Shown: positions 18,199-25,565 of the stretch, piece after piece
Position numbering within the stretch: the first letter of the stretch is position 1
Layout: each line of letters starts with the position of its first letter
NCBI GenBank assembly: GCA_026004015.1
Contig: BPIH01000006.1
Coordinates: forward strand, 1-64,000
Reading direction: 5' to 3'
Source of the DNA: Chloroflexota bacterium
Lineage (GTDB): Bacteria > Chloroflexota > Limnocylindria > Limnocylindrales > CSP1-4
Length of the DNA stretch: 64,000 nt
Translations under genes and position numbers: made by a program
The notes under the pieces: model-generated
Told to the model about the DNA's origin: nothing
Seen by the model: only the letters and a program-made list of their open reading frames with translations
Database searches by the model: none

Positions 18199-19086
18199 TT
18201 ATCGGCGGCGACGAAGCTCGGCGGGGAAGGCGAGGAGGATGGACGTCAGCGCCGCGAGCGCGACGACGACGAGCGCCGGACCAGGGACTCCTGTTCCTCG
18301 GCGGGTGACGACGTCGGTCGCCGGCGGGGTCACCGGTGGCGTGCCGGCCGCGGGGAGATTCCCGGCGGTGGGGGTGGGGGTCGGGGTGGCGCTCGGTAGC
18401 ACCTCTTGGGTCGGCGTCGGCGACGGCGAGGGGCTCGGGCTCGGCTCGGGGCTCGGGCTTGGCGACGGGCTGGGGCTGGGGGTCTCGTAGGTAATGAGGA
18501 CGCGGATCTGGTCGACGGCGACCGCGTCGACGCCGAAGGGGTCGATCCGATCGCTTCGGATCTCGAGCCGGAAGTTCGCGTCGTCGAGCTCGCTCGGGTC
18601 CCATGTTCGGGCCCAGGGGTCGCTCGATCCTCCCAACGTGTACGTCGTCAGGCTGTCGACGAGGGCCCCGGTGTCTCGGTAGTCGGTCCAGTGGGCGCCG
18701 GCGTCCCATGAGAGCCGGACTTGGAGTTGCCACGCTTTGTCGTCCTCCAGCGGCGCGCGGGCCGCATCGATCTCGACGGTGATCCCGCCGATGCTGGAGC
18801 CGGGCGGGATCGAGAAGCCAAAGCCGCCGTAGCTCTGGTCGGCGCCGTCCGAGCTCGCCGTCGCGTAGACGTTGTCCCTCACGAAGGCGTTCGAGGGGTT
18901 CGTCCACTCATTGCTCGGCGACCCCGTGGTGGTCGGGGCGTGCCAACTCGTGTCTGCCGCCGATGTCGATCGTGCGGCGATCATGACCCACACGAGCGTG
19001 CCGGCCGTGAGGATGGAGGCGGCGATGCGGGCGTTCCGGTGGAGGGATCGAACTCGGCGCGGTGGTCGGCTGGTCGCTGAGGTCAT
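18199..19086 (-). CDS. secreted, wall-anchored protein with one beta-rich module
   Basis: 295 residues. An N-terminal Arg-rich region and helix (SILTAGTLVWVMIAARSTSA) form a signal peptide. The mature part begins [18 protein letters not shown] and has about 150 residues of beta-rich module ([52 protein letters not shown]). A Pro-Ser linker follows, then [16 protein letters not shown], a hydrophobic helix and RRRR. That order matches a sortase-type anchor with LPAAG in place of LPxTG. The module is almost the same as the N-terminus of the larger protein at 19350. Cell-surface adhesion or structure is likely but inferred. Confidence 0.8.
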   Translation of the reverse strand: MTSATSRPPRRVRSLHRNARIAASILTAGTLVWVMIAARSTSAADTSWHAPTTTGSPSNEWTNPSNAFVRDNVYATASSDGADQSYGGFGFSIPPGSSIGGITVEIDAARAPLEDDKAWQLQVRLSWDAGAHWTDYRDTGALVDSLTTYTLGGSSDPWARTWDPSELDDANFRLEIRSDRIDPFGVDAVAVDQIRVLITYETPSPSPSPSPSPEPSPSPSPSPTPTQEVLPSATPTPTPTAGNLPAAGTPPVTPPATDVVTRRGTGVPGPALVVVALAALTSILLAFPAELRRRR

Positions 19087-19224
19087 CGATCGTCTGTTAC
19101 GGTCGGTGGACGCTGGTCATCGTCTCGGGCCCCGAACGCCTGTGCGCGAATTCTAGCCACCGACCCCGGTGTCCCGTGGTCGGACGACACCGTGAAGCCC
19201 ACGGTTACGAGCCGGTGGACAAGA

Positions 19225-19257
19225 GGAGGCCGCCGCTGCCTCGGCGCGGCGGCCTCC
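19225..19257. terminator. GC-rich hairpin downstream of the vWA gene
   Basis: A perfect 12-bp stem, GGAGGCCGCCGC paired with GCGGCGGCCTCC, with a nine-base loop. It lies about 95 bp past the stop of the gene on the minus strand and before the next minus-strand gene. No U-run follows, so it may be an intrinsic terminator of the high-GC type or an mRNA-stabilising stem. Confidence 0.6.
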
Positions 19258-19270
19258 CGGGAACCGGGGT

Positions 19271-19304
19271 GGCAGGGTGCGTCAGGGGGACAACGCACCC
19301 TGCC
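19271..19304. terminator. second hairpin downstream of the vWA gene
   Basis: A perfect 12-bp stem, GGCAGGGTGCGT paired with ACGCACCCTGCC, with a ten-base loop, 46 bp beyond the stop at 19350. Together with the hairpin at 19225 it separates the two anchored-protein genes, so they are probably expressed as separate units. Confidence 0.65.
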
Positions 19305-19349
19305 GGGGGTCTCGGGGACCCCTACGTCAGGTGCCCTTCCCGGCGGGCC

Positions 19350-21455
19350 TCATCGGCGCCGCCGGAGTTCGGCGGGCACGGCCAGGAGGACGAGCGTGAG
19401 GAGAGCGAGCCCGGCGACGATCCCGACCAGGAGCGTCGCCGAGACGCTGCCGGAGGCGATCGTCACGGTGTCCGTGGCCGGCGGGGTCACCGGCGGCGTG
19501 CCGGTCGCCGGGAGGACCTCACCCGTGGGGCTCGGGCTCGGGCTGGGCGACGGGCTCGGGCTCGGCTCGACCGACGGCTCCGGGCTCGGGCTCGGGCTGG
19601 GCGAGGGGCTCGGGCTGGGCGACGGTCCGGTGTTCGTGAAGGTGCACGTCACGACGTCGCCTGCTCCCAGGAGGATCGCCACCGCGTTCTGGCCTGCGAC
19701 AAAGTCGCCCTTCCCAAGGAACAGACCGGTGTCGTCGCCCACCCATCCGAACTGAACCTCGCCCCCTCGGTTTTGAGCTTGTTGGCTAACCGTGCACGCA
19801 ATCCCCGTCAGCTCCCATCCATCGGGCATGGACTCCTCCCAGACGACGTACTCGCCGGGTGCGAGGTTGGTGCAGGTCTCGCTGTCACCGTCATTGAGGC
19901 CAAAGTCGTTGAGGCTGCAGTCGCCCCCAAAGCCTTCTCCGAGGAACCAGAAGCCCTGACCACCGGCAGGATCGGTCTCCTTGACGATGGTGATGCTGCC
20001 CAGCTCCGGCGTCGGCGTCGGCGTGGGTTCCGGCGTCGGGGTTGGGGTCGGCTCCGGCGTCGGCGTCGGCGTGGGTTCCGGCGTCGGGGTTGGGGTCGGC
20101 TCCGGCGTCGGCGTCGGCGTGGGTTCCGGCGTCGGGGTTGGGGTCGGCTCCGGCGTCGGCGTCGGCGTGGGTTCCGGGCACTCGATGGCCTTGAAGAGGT
20201 CCGAGGCAAAGGAGCTGAAGTCGGCCGGGAAATACGACCCGGCGCCGATCTCCGTCATGACCGTCTGGGCCCACTGGGCGTCACCGGCGTCGGAGAAGGG
20301 CAGATTCGTGTCACCCGGGTCGTCGGGGCTGCTCAGGTAGACGGCCTTGACGATCCACCCGGCGCTCCGGGCGCTGTCGGCGGCGCCAATCGCCGCGTTG
20401 GCGGCCTGGAGCCAGACCGACGGATTGGAGAGGGTGCCGCCCGGCGGCACGTTCGGCGACCCGTCGGTGATGACGAACATGATGTTCGGCACGCCGGCCC
20501 GATCGCCGCTCGTGTTGCTCATCGCGGTGGTGATCCCGGCCTCTGTCGGGGTGTTGCCCGACGGGCTGCTGAGGGTGTCCACCGCGCTGAGGAACGTGGA
20601 GCTGTCGACGAAGCCGCTCGTGATCGTGCTCGCGGTCGTGCCGTTGAAGCGGGTCCCGGCGTAGAGGCCGTTGCCGCCGGCACCCTGGAAGGCGTTGACG
20701 AAGTTCGTGATGCCGGCCTTCAGATCGGGCAGGTTCGAGGGGCGCGAACCCTGCTGGCCGATGGAGCCGGACATGTCGATGACGAAGGCGAAGTCGGCGG
20801 CCTCGCAGACCTCGCTCGTGAGATCGGGATTGGCGACCTGGTGGCCGTCGATGGTCCGGTAGGTGACGCGGACCCGGACTTGGTCAACGGAGACGGTGCG
20901 AGGACCCGAGCCAGACGTCCGATTTGCCCGGATCTCGAGGCGGAAGTTCGCGTCGGAGAGCTCGGTGGGATCCCAGGTGTGACCCCAGGTGTTGCTCGTC
21001 CCGCCGAGCTGGTACGTGACCTCGGTCGTGCTGAGGTCGGGCGTGTCGAGGCGATTGCTCCAGCTGGAGCCGCCGTTCCACGACAGGCGAACCTGGACCT
21101 CCCAGTCCCCGCTTCCCGACGAGGAACGAAGCGCGTCCACCTGGACGGTGATCCCGTCGATGATCGAGCCGGGCGGGATCGAGAAGCCAAAGCCGCCGTA
21201 GCTCTGGTCGGCGTTGTCCGAATTCGCCGTGGCGTAGACGTCGTCGCTCGCGAAGGCGTTCGACGGGTTCGTCCACTCGTTGCTCGGCGAGCCCGTCGTC
21301 GTCGGGGCGTGCCAGCTCGTGTCGGCCGCGAGGACGAAGCTCCCGGCGATCGCCGTCGAGAGGAGGATGCTTCCTGTGAAGAACACGGCGGCGGCGAACG
21401 CTCCCCGGCGTCGCCGTCGGGCCCGTACGTGCGGGCGGTGGGTCGGTGATTCCAT
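19350..21455 (-). CDS. von Willebrand A-domain surface protein with sortase-like anchor
   Basis: 701 residues, intact. A basic N-terminus and signal helix ([19 protein letters not shown]) are followed by the beta-rich module (from [18 protein letters not shown], about residues 43-205). The vWA domain has the MIDAS motif [10 protein letters not shown] and a later [18 protein letters not shown] linker follows, then a SpaA/prealbumin-like domain ([32 protein letters not shown]), then a Pro-Ser linker. It ends with [16 protein letters not shown], a membrane helix and RRRR. GGGGAG lies nine bases before the ATG. The order resembles pilus-tip or fibre adhesins of Gram-positives. No sortase gene is in the window. 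Confidence 0.87.
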   Translation of the reverse strand: MESPTHRPHVRARRRRRGAFAAAVFFTGSILLSTAIAGSFVLAADTSWHAPTTTGSPSNEWTNPSNAFASDDVYATANSDNADQSYGGFGFSIPPGSIIDGITVQVDALRSSSGSGDWEVQVRLSWNGGSSWSNRLDTPDLSTTEVTYQLGGTSNTWGHTWDPTELSDANFRLEIRANRTSGSGPRTVSVDQVRVRVTYRTIDGHQVANPDLTSEVCEAADFAFVIDMSGSIGQQGSRPSNLPDLKAGITNFVNAFQGAGGNGLYAGTRFNGTTASTITSGFVDSSTFLSAVDTLSSPSGNTPTEAGITTAMSNTSGDRAGVPNIMFVITDGSPNVPPGGTLSNPSVWLQAANAAIGAADSARSAGWIVKAVYLSSPDDPGDTNLPFSDAGDAQWAQTVMTEIGAGSYFPADFSSFASDLFKAIECPEPTPTPTPEPTPTPTPEPTPTPTPEPTPTPTPEPTPTPTPEPTPTPTPEPTPTPTPELGSITIVKETDPAGGQGFWFLGEGFGGDCSLNDFGLNDGDSETCTNLAPGEYVVWEESMPDGWELTGIACTVSQQAQNRGGEVQFGWVGDDTGLFLGKGDFVAGQNAVAILLGAGDVVTCTFTNTGPSPSPSPSPSPSPSPEPSVEPSPSPSPSPSPSPTGEVLPATGTPPVTPPATDTVTIASGSVSATLLVGIVAGLALLTLVLLAVPAELRRRR
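20004..20178. repeat. 48-bp tandem repeat coding the Pro-Thr linker
   Basis: About 3.6 exact copies of a 48-bp unit run from 20004, each coding two PEPTPTPT octapeptides on the minus strand. Copies appear identical at the DNA level, which points to recent expansion or slippage. Copy number probably varies between strains and changes the length of the stalk between the vWA domain and the SpaA-like domain. Confidence 0.9.
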
Positions 21456-21742
21456 CGATATCGACTCCCCTAGAGTGGGTTGATGAGGGCCTCCCCCGGT
21501 TCGGGCCCCCTGTGCCCGGCTGCCCCATCGGTACCGGAACCGGCTAGGCCGTTCGTCGGGGGTCGGACGTACCGTACCGCGCGTGACCCGGAAGGGCCAT
21601 TACAACAACCCTTACAGTTCCGGCTTCTGGTGCATCGGGGCGCCAGGTACCGGGCTGGAGCGGGCAGGCGGCCGTGGCGGAGCAGCAGCTCGCGCTGCGG
21701 TACCGCTGCCAGGAGGGGCCTCGTCACGAGCGGCTCGACACG

Positions 21743-21779
21743 GACGACCCCGGCGCCCGGGGAGGTGGCGCCGGGGTCG
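21743..21779 (-). terminator. strong hairpin downstream of the TadG-like gene
   Basis: A 14-bp perfect stem, ACGACCCCGGCGCC paired with GGCGCCGGGGTCGT, with a nine-base loop, about 55 bp after the stop at 21834. It should end the tadE-tadE-tadG transcript before the vWA gene, which therefore needs its own promoter in the 380-bp gap that follows. Confidence 0.75.
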
Positions 21780-21833
21780 TGGACGAGGATGCGGGGCGAA
21801 ACCGGGGGCGTTCGCGCCCGGACCGATCGCCCG

Positions 21834-23984
21834 TCAGGGCAGGACGAGGTGGACCGGGTTGCCCCGAATCTGGACCTCCCAGGTCGTGACGTCGAAGGAA
21901 CTGTTCGAGGTCGAGCCGCTCATGTTGTAGCGGATCTTCCACCAGCCCGGTTCCTGCTCGCCAGGCGGCTGGGGGGCGGTATACGTGGTCGGGATCGGGA
22001 TCTCGATGGTCAACCAGCAGCCGTTGAAGCGGGACGAGCCGCCGGTGTTCGTCGTTACCGACGTCACGCCAGAGCCCGTCGTCGCGTTGCAGTCCGTGGC
22101 GTTCGCGTTCGTCGTCCCCCGTTGGGCTCGGTAGTTGAAGGTCGCCGGTGTGTAGCCCGTCGTCGTCGGCATGAGGATCTGGAGGTTCGCCGCCAGGTTG
22201 CCCGTGTCCCCGGGATCCCAGAGGTTGATCTCCATCGTCTTGCCGGCGTGGACGGCGTCGATCTGGGCGAGGTAGAAGACCGAGGCCTGGCCGCCCTGGA
22301 GGGGCGAGAATGCCTGCATGGCGCCGATGCCGTAGACCCGCGGCGACCCGCCGCTCGCGCGAGCCCAGATGGCGAAGCTGTTGTGGCCGTTCGAGCCGAG
22401 CTGATCGGTCGGGCTGTTGGGGTCGGTCGAGGAGGTCCGGACTCGGTACGTCCGGCCCGTCGGTCCGCCGGAGAGGCCGGAGGCGAGCTGCCACCAGCGG
22501 TTGTGCCAGTAGCGGCCGTCGGCCGGGTTCGTCACGTCGCCCTGGGCGCAGCTCGGCAGCCCGGACGGTCCGCCGAGGGTCGTGTCGGAGGCCTGGATCC
22601 GCCGGAAGAGGTTCCCGGACGACGCGACGAGGGTGTCGTCGTCGAGGTTGTAGGGCGTGTTCTGCGTGTCGTAGAGGTAGTAGAAAGCGCTCGTGGCGGC
22701 GGTCCCGCTGAACCAGCGGTCACCGGTCCCGTAGCGGCCGCTGCCGGCTGTTGCGCAAAAGACCGGATCGAAGATCCAGACCTCGCCGTTCGTCGCCCCG
22801 GGTGGCAGCTCGACGGCGTAGTCGTAGTGGCTGTCGGGTTGATACTCGGGGTTCGCCTGCGAGGTCCGGGTCTCGTAGTACGGAAGGTAGGCGTCTCCGT
22901 TCACGTCCTCGGCGCCCTGGTTGAGCATCGTGCCCCAGAAGCCGCGCGGATTGAGGGCGTCGCCGTAGGGGCTCGTCACGTCCTGGTCGGGGATGAAGGT
23001 CGAAGTCTCGTAGTGGACCCGGACCCGGACCCGATCGAGGTACGTCGTCGAGCCGTTCGTGCAGGCGGTCCCGGGATCGATGTACTGCACCCGGATCCGG
23101 AAGTTCGTGTTGTTCAGCTCGGTCGTCGCCCAGCTCGAGCGGCCCCACAGATCGCTCGAGCCGCCGAGGACGACCGGCGGCTGCTCGCTGTCGGTGAGGG
23201 CCACGAAGCGGTTCGTCGTCGTCCAGTTCGTCCCGCCGTTCCATGAGAGCTCCACGCCGAGCCGGCAGCCCGAGGGATCGGACGATCGGGCCTCAACCTC
23301 GACCTCGATCCCGGTGATCGTCGCCCCGCTCGGGAACGAGAAGTTGAAGGTCTGCCACGCCTGGTAGGGGTTCGAGGTGCTGTTCTTCGTCGCGTAGACG
23401 TTGTCGCTGACGTATGCGTTCGACGGATTCGACCAGTTGCTCGGACTTGCCGTGTTCGTCGGCACCCGCCAGCCGGTGTTGCCGGGCGTCGTCACCGTCG
23501 TTCCGCCGTTCGGCGTCCGGAGCGTCCCGAACACCCCGTAGTAGTTCTCCGGGCTCCCCATCGGGACCGGCAGGACGAACTCCGCCTTCGCCGACCGCTT
23601 CGCCGGGATCGAGCTGATCCCGAAGACCCGCATGAAGAACGTCCCGACCGGGGCCGTGATCTCGACCTTGAGACGACGCGGGTTCGTCGGGTCCTGGTAG
23701 GGCGTCACCGTCACCCCACCGACCCCATCCGTGTAGCCGTTCTTCGCCGCCTCGCCCCGGGCGACGCTGACCGCCAGCGGCACGTCACCGGGCAGGTGGA
23801 CCACGCCGGCCAGGGCGGCGGCATCGGCGGCGCGCTGGATCCGAAGGTTGTTCGCCCAATACCAGCTGATGTCGACGACGATAGCCGTCATGCCGACGAA
23901 GACGAGGAGCGAGAGGGCGAAGATCGGGATGATCTGGCCGCGCCGCCGCTCGGGAGCGGGACGCGGGCGGGGCGAAGCATCCAT
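21834..23984 (-). CDS. large TadG-like pilus-associated protein with beta-rich module
   Basis: 716 residues from the ATG at 23984 (MDASPRPRPAPERRRGQIIP). The N-terminus QIIPIFALSLLVFVGMTAIV is a TadG/TadE-type membrane anchor, followed by LRIQRAADAAALAGVVHLPG, the standard Flp-pilus TadG motif. Residues of about 155-310 hold the module found in the two anchored proteins (SPSNWSNPSNAYVSDNVYAT, NFSFPSGATITGIEVEVEA, VRVRVHYE). The last 380 residues are a large secreted region with many aromatic residues, ending GNPVHLVLP. It lies 47 bp after the TadE-like gene. Usual TadG proteins are shorter or carry a vWA domain, so this architecture is unusual. Confidence 0.82.
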   Translation of the reverse strand: MDASPRPRPAPERRRGQIIPIFALSLLVFVGMTAIVVDISWYWANNLRIQRAADAAALAGVVHLPGDVPLAVSVARGEAAKNGYTDGVGGVTVTPYQDPTNPRRLKVEITAPVGTFFMRVFGISSIPAKRSAKAEFVLPVPMGSPENYYGVFGTLRTPNGGTTVTTPGNTGWRVPTNTASPSNWSNPSNAYVSDNVYATKNSTSNPYQAWQTFNFSFPSGATITGIEVEVEARSSDPSGCRLGVELSWNGGTNWTTTNRFVALTDSEQPPVVLGGSSDLWGRSSWATTELNNTNFRIRVQYIDPGTACTNGSTTYLDRVRVRVHYETSTFIPDQDVTSPYGDALNPRGFWGTMLNQGAEDVNGDAYLPYYETRTSQANPEYQPDSHYDYAVELPPGATNGEVWIFDPVFCATAGSGRYGTGDRWFSGTAATSAFYYLYDTQNTPYNLDDDTLVASSGNLFRRIQASDTTLGGPSGLPSCAQGDVTNPADGRYWHNRWWQLASGLSGGPTGRTYRVRTSSTDPNSPTDQLGSNGHNSFAIWARASGGSPRVYGIGAMQAFSPLQGGQASVFYLAQIDAVHAGKTMEINLWDPGDTGNLAANLQILMPTTTGYTPATFNYRAQRGTTNANATDCNATTGSGVTSVTTNTGGSSRFNGCWLTIEIPIPTTYTAPQPPGEQEPGWWKIRYNMSGSTSNSSFDVTTWEVQIRGNPVHLVLP

Positions 23985-24031
23985 CGGGCAGTCCTCGGCG
24001 TCGTGCCCCGGCCGGTTCGAGACGAGCCGGG

Positions 24032-24709
24032 TCATTGGGTCGGATTGAGGGCCATGACCGTGCGGTCGGAGATCGGCAGCGAGGCCGGGCCGCCACCCCC
24101 GAAGAATGCGCCGACGGCGGCCAGCGGAGTGACGAACTGGTACGTGTACTGGAGGCTCACCCCGAGGGAATCGGGGTTCGCCGTGGCGTTCGTCCGCTCG
24201 CATGCCGGCCAGCCCACCGTCTGCGGCGAAAAGTCGAGGGCTCGGCCGTCGATCATCGGCCCGCCAGCCGGGTCGTAGCGCCAGACGTTCACCTTGCCGG
24301 TGACCTCGCCCCCCGTCGCCGTGGCCTTGTAGATGCGGATCTCGACGATCCGGTTCAGGGCGATCGGCGAGCCCGGCGAGGCGAGGACCCGCTGCACGGC
24401 GGCAATGATCTGGGGGTCGACCGTCGTCCAGTTCGGCGACTGGCCGGCGCCACAACCAAGGGGACCTCCGCCGTTGGCGAGGGCGGCACCGGCCCGGGCG
24501 CCCTCGCGGGTCGCGTAGCTGATCGTGAGATGGTGGTCGAAGACGAACCCGAACTCGAGCATGCCGAGGAGAAGGAAGAGGAAGAAGGGGACGACGGCAG
24601 CGAACTCGACGAGCCCCTGCCCGCCCTCCCGGCGGCGGCGGGGACTGCGGCTGTCTCGTCCGGAACTGGAGGACACTCGGAATTGGGGGCTGAAGCCAAC
24701 GACGCTCAC
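24032..24709 (-). CDS. TadE-like minor pilin
   Basis: 225 residues from a GTG at 24709 that overlaps the preceding stop (GTGA). After an Arg-rich cytoplasmic start comes GGQGLVEFAAVVPFFLFLLL, the prepilin-like hydrophobic segment with the conserved Glu of TadE pseudopilins. HHLTISYATREGARAGA follows, the classic TadE motif. The remaining part is extracellular and has three Cys (GCGAG and WPACERT). It is the second gene of a tadE-tadE-tadG set. No TadA, TadB, TadC or CpaB genes are visible, so the pilus machine must be elsewhere. Confidence 0.85.
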   Translation of the reverse strand: MSVVGFSPQFRVSSSSGRDSRSPRRRREGGQGLVEFAAVVPFFLFLLLGMLEFGFVFDHHLTISYATREGARAGAALANGGGPLGCGAGQSPNWTTVDPQIIAAVQRVLASPGSPIALNRIVEIRIYKATATGGEVTGKVNVWRYDPAGGPMIDGRALDFSPQTVGWPACERTNATANPDSLGVSLQYTYQFVTPLAAVGAFFGGGGPASLPISDRTVMALNPTQ

Positions 24710-25344
24710 AGGATCGGCTCCATGACCATGACGTTCGACCGCTCGAAGGCGTAGCCGCTTCCGCCGAGGCCAGCGACGCCGTTCAGCGGGGTCTTCCAGC
24801 TGTGGACGTAGGAGATCCGCACGCCGACCCGATCGAGGCCGTCGTGGGGCGACCCGCAGCCGGCGAGGATGTTGCAGCGGGCCGAGGCGGGATAGCCGTT
24901 CTGGGCGAGCCGGTAGGGGACGGTGATGACCGTTCCGTCGGGGTACGTGCAGGTCGTGGCGTTCGGACCGCTCGTGGCGCCGGTGCGGACGTAGACCTGG
25001 GCGTTGCTCCCGATCTGGACGCCGTTGCGGTCGGCCCAGAAGATCGTCACCTGCTGGATCGCCGACCGATCGGAGGGTCCCCGGACCTCCTGCTCGATGG
25101 AGTCGAGGATGATGCAGTCCGCGCCCGTCCCGTTCCCGGCTTCGGCGGCGAGGAGGGCCGCGTTCCGGCTGGCGTAGTTGATGGACAGGACGGCGTTGAA
25201 AACGAAGGCGAACTCGATGACGCTCAGCGTCAGGACGACGAAGAGCGGCAGGACGAGAGCGAACTCGACGAGCGACTGGCCTGCCGACCGGGCGCGCGCC
25301 TCCGCGGCGCGACTCCGGCGGGCGAAGGGTCCCGCATGGATCAC
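24706..25344 (-). CDS. TadE-like minor pilin
   Basis: 212 residues with GTG start at 25344 (VIHAGPFARRSRAAEAR). It contains SAGQSLVEFALVLPLFVVLT and NAVLSINYASRNAALLAAEA, the TadE transmembrane and helix motifs, and four extracellular Cys (ADCIIL, ATTCTYP, ARCNILAGCGSP). It is the first gene of the pilin operon, with overlap to the second TadE gene. An in-frame upstream extension exists but lacks a better start context. Likely secreted and processed by a prepilin peptidase encoded elsewhere. Confidence 0.83.
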   Translation of the reverse strand: MIHAGPFARRSRAAEARARSAGQSLVEFALVLPLFVVLTLSVIEFAFVFNAVLSINYASRNAALLAAEAGNGTGADCIILDSIEQEVRGPSDRSAIQQVTIFWADRNGVQIGSNAQVYVRTGATSGPNATTCTYPDGTVITVPYRLAQNGYPASARCNILAGCGSPHDGLDRVGVRISYVHSWKTPLNGVAGLGGSGYAFERSNVMVMEPIL

Positions 25345-25565
25345 GGCATCGTTTCCCCGGCGATGTGGTTGGTGGGCCGAGGCTAGGCGGAACCCCCTTA
25401 CAGGAGCAATAGCAGGCGGTCCCCGAAGGCACCGCCGGGGCGGACGTCCGGGTTTTTCGGTGCGACCGGGCACCGCTGCGGCTCGCTCGCAGGGGTGCCC
25501 TCGACGGTCACCGGCCGCGCCCGATCGGGAGCTGGTCGACCCCTTCGGCCGCGCGCGGCAGGGTC

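Noticed and set aside
25395-25480. Riboswitch upstream of the pilin operon (for example c-di-GMP)
   Set aside because: There are inverted repeats around a GGTTTTTCGG-like stretch, but the conserved core sequences of known classes are not present.
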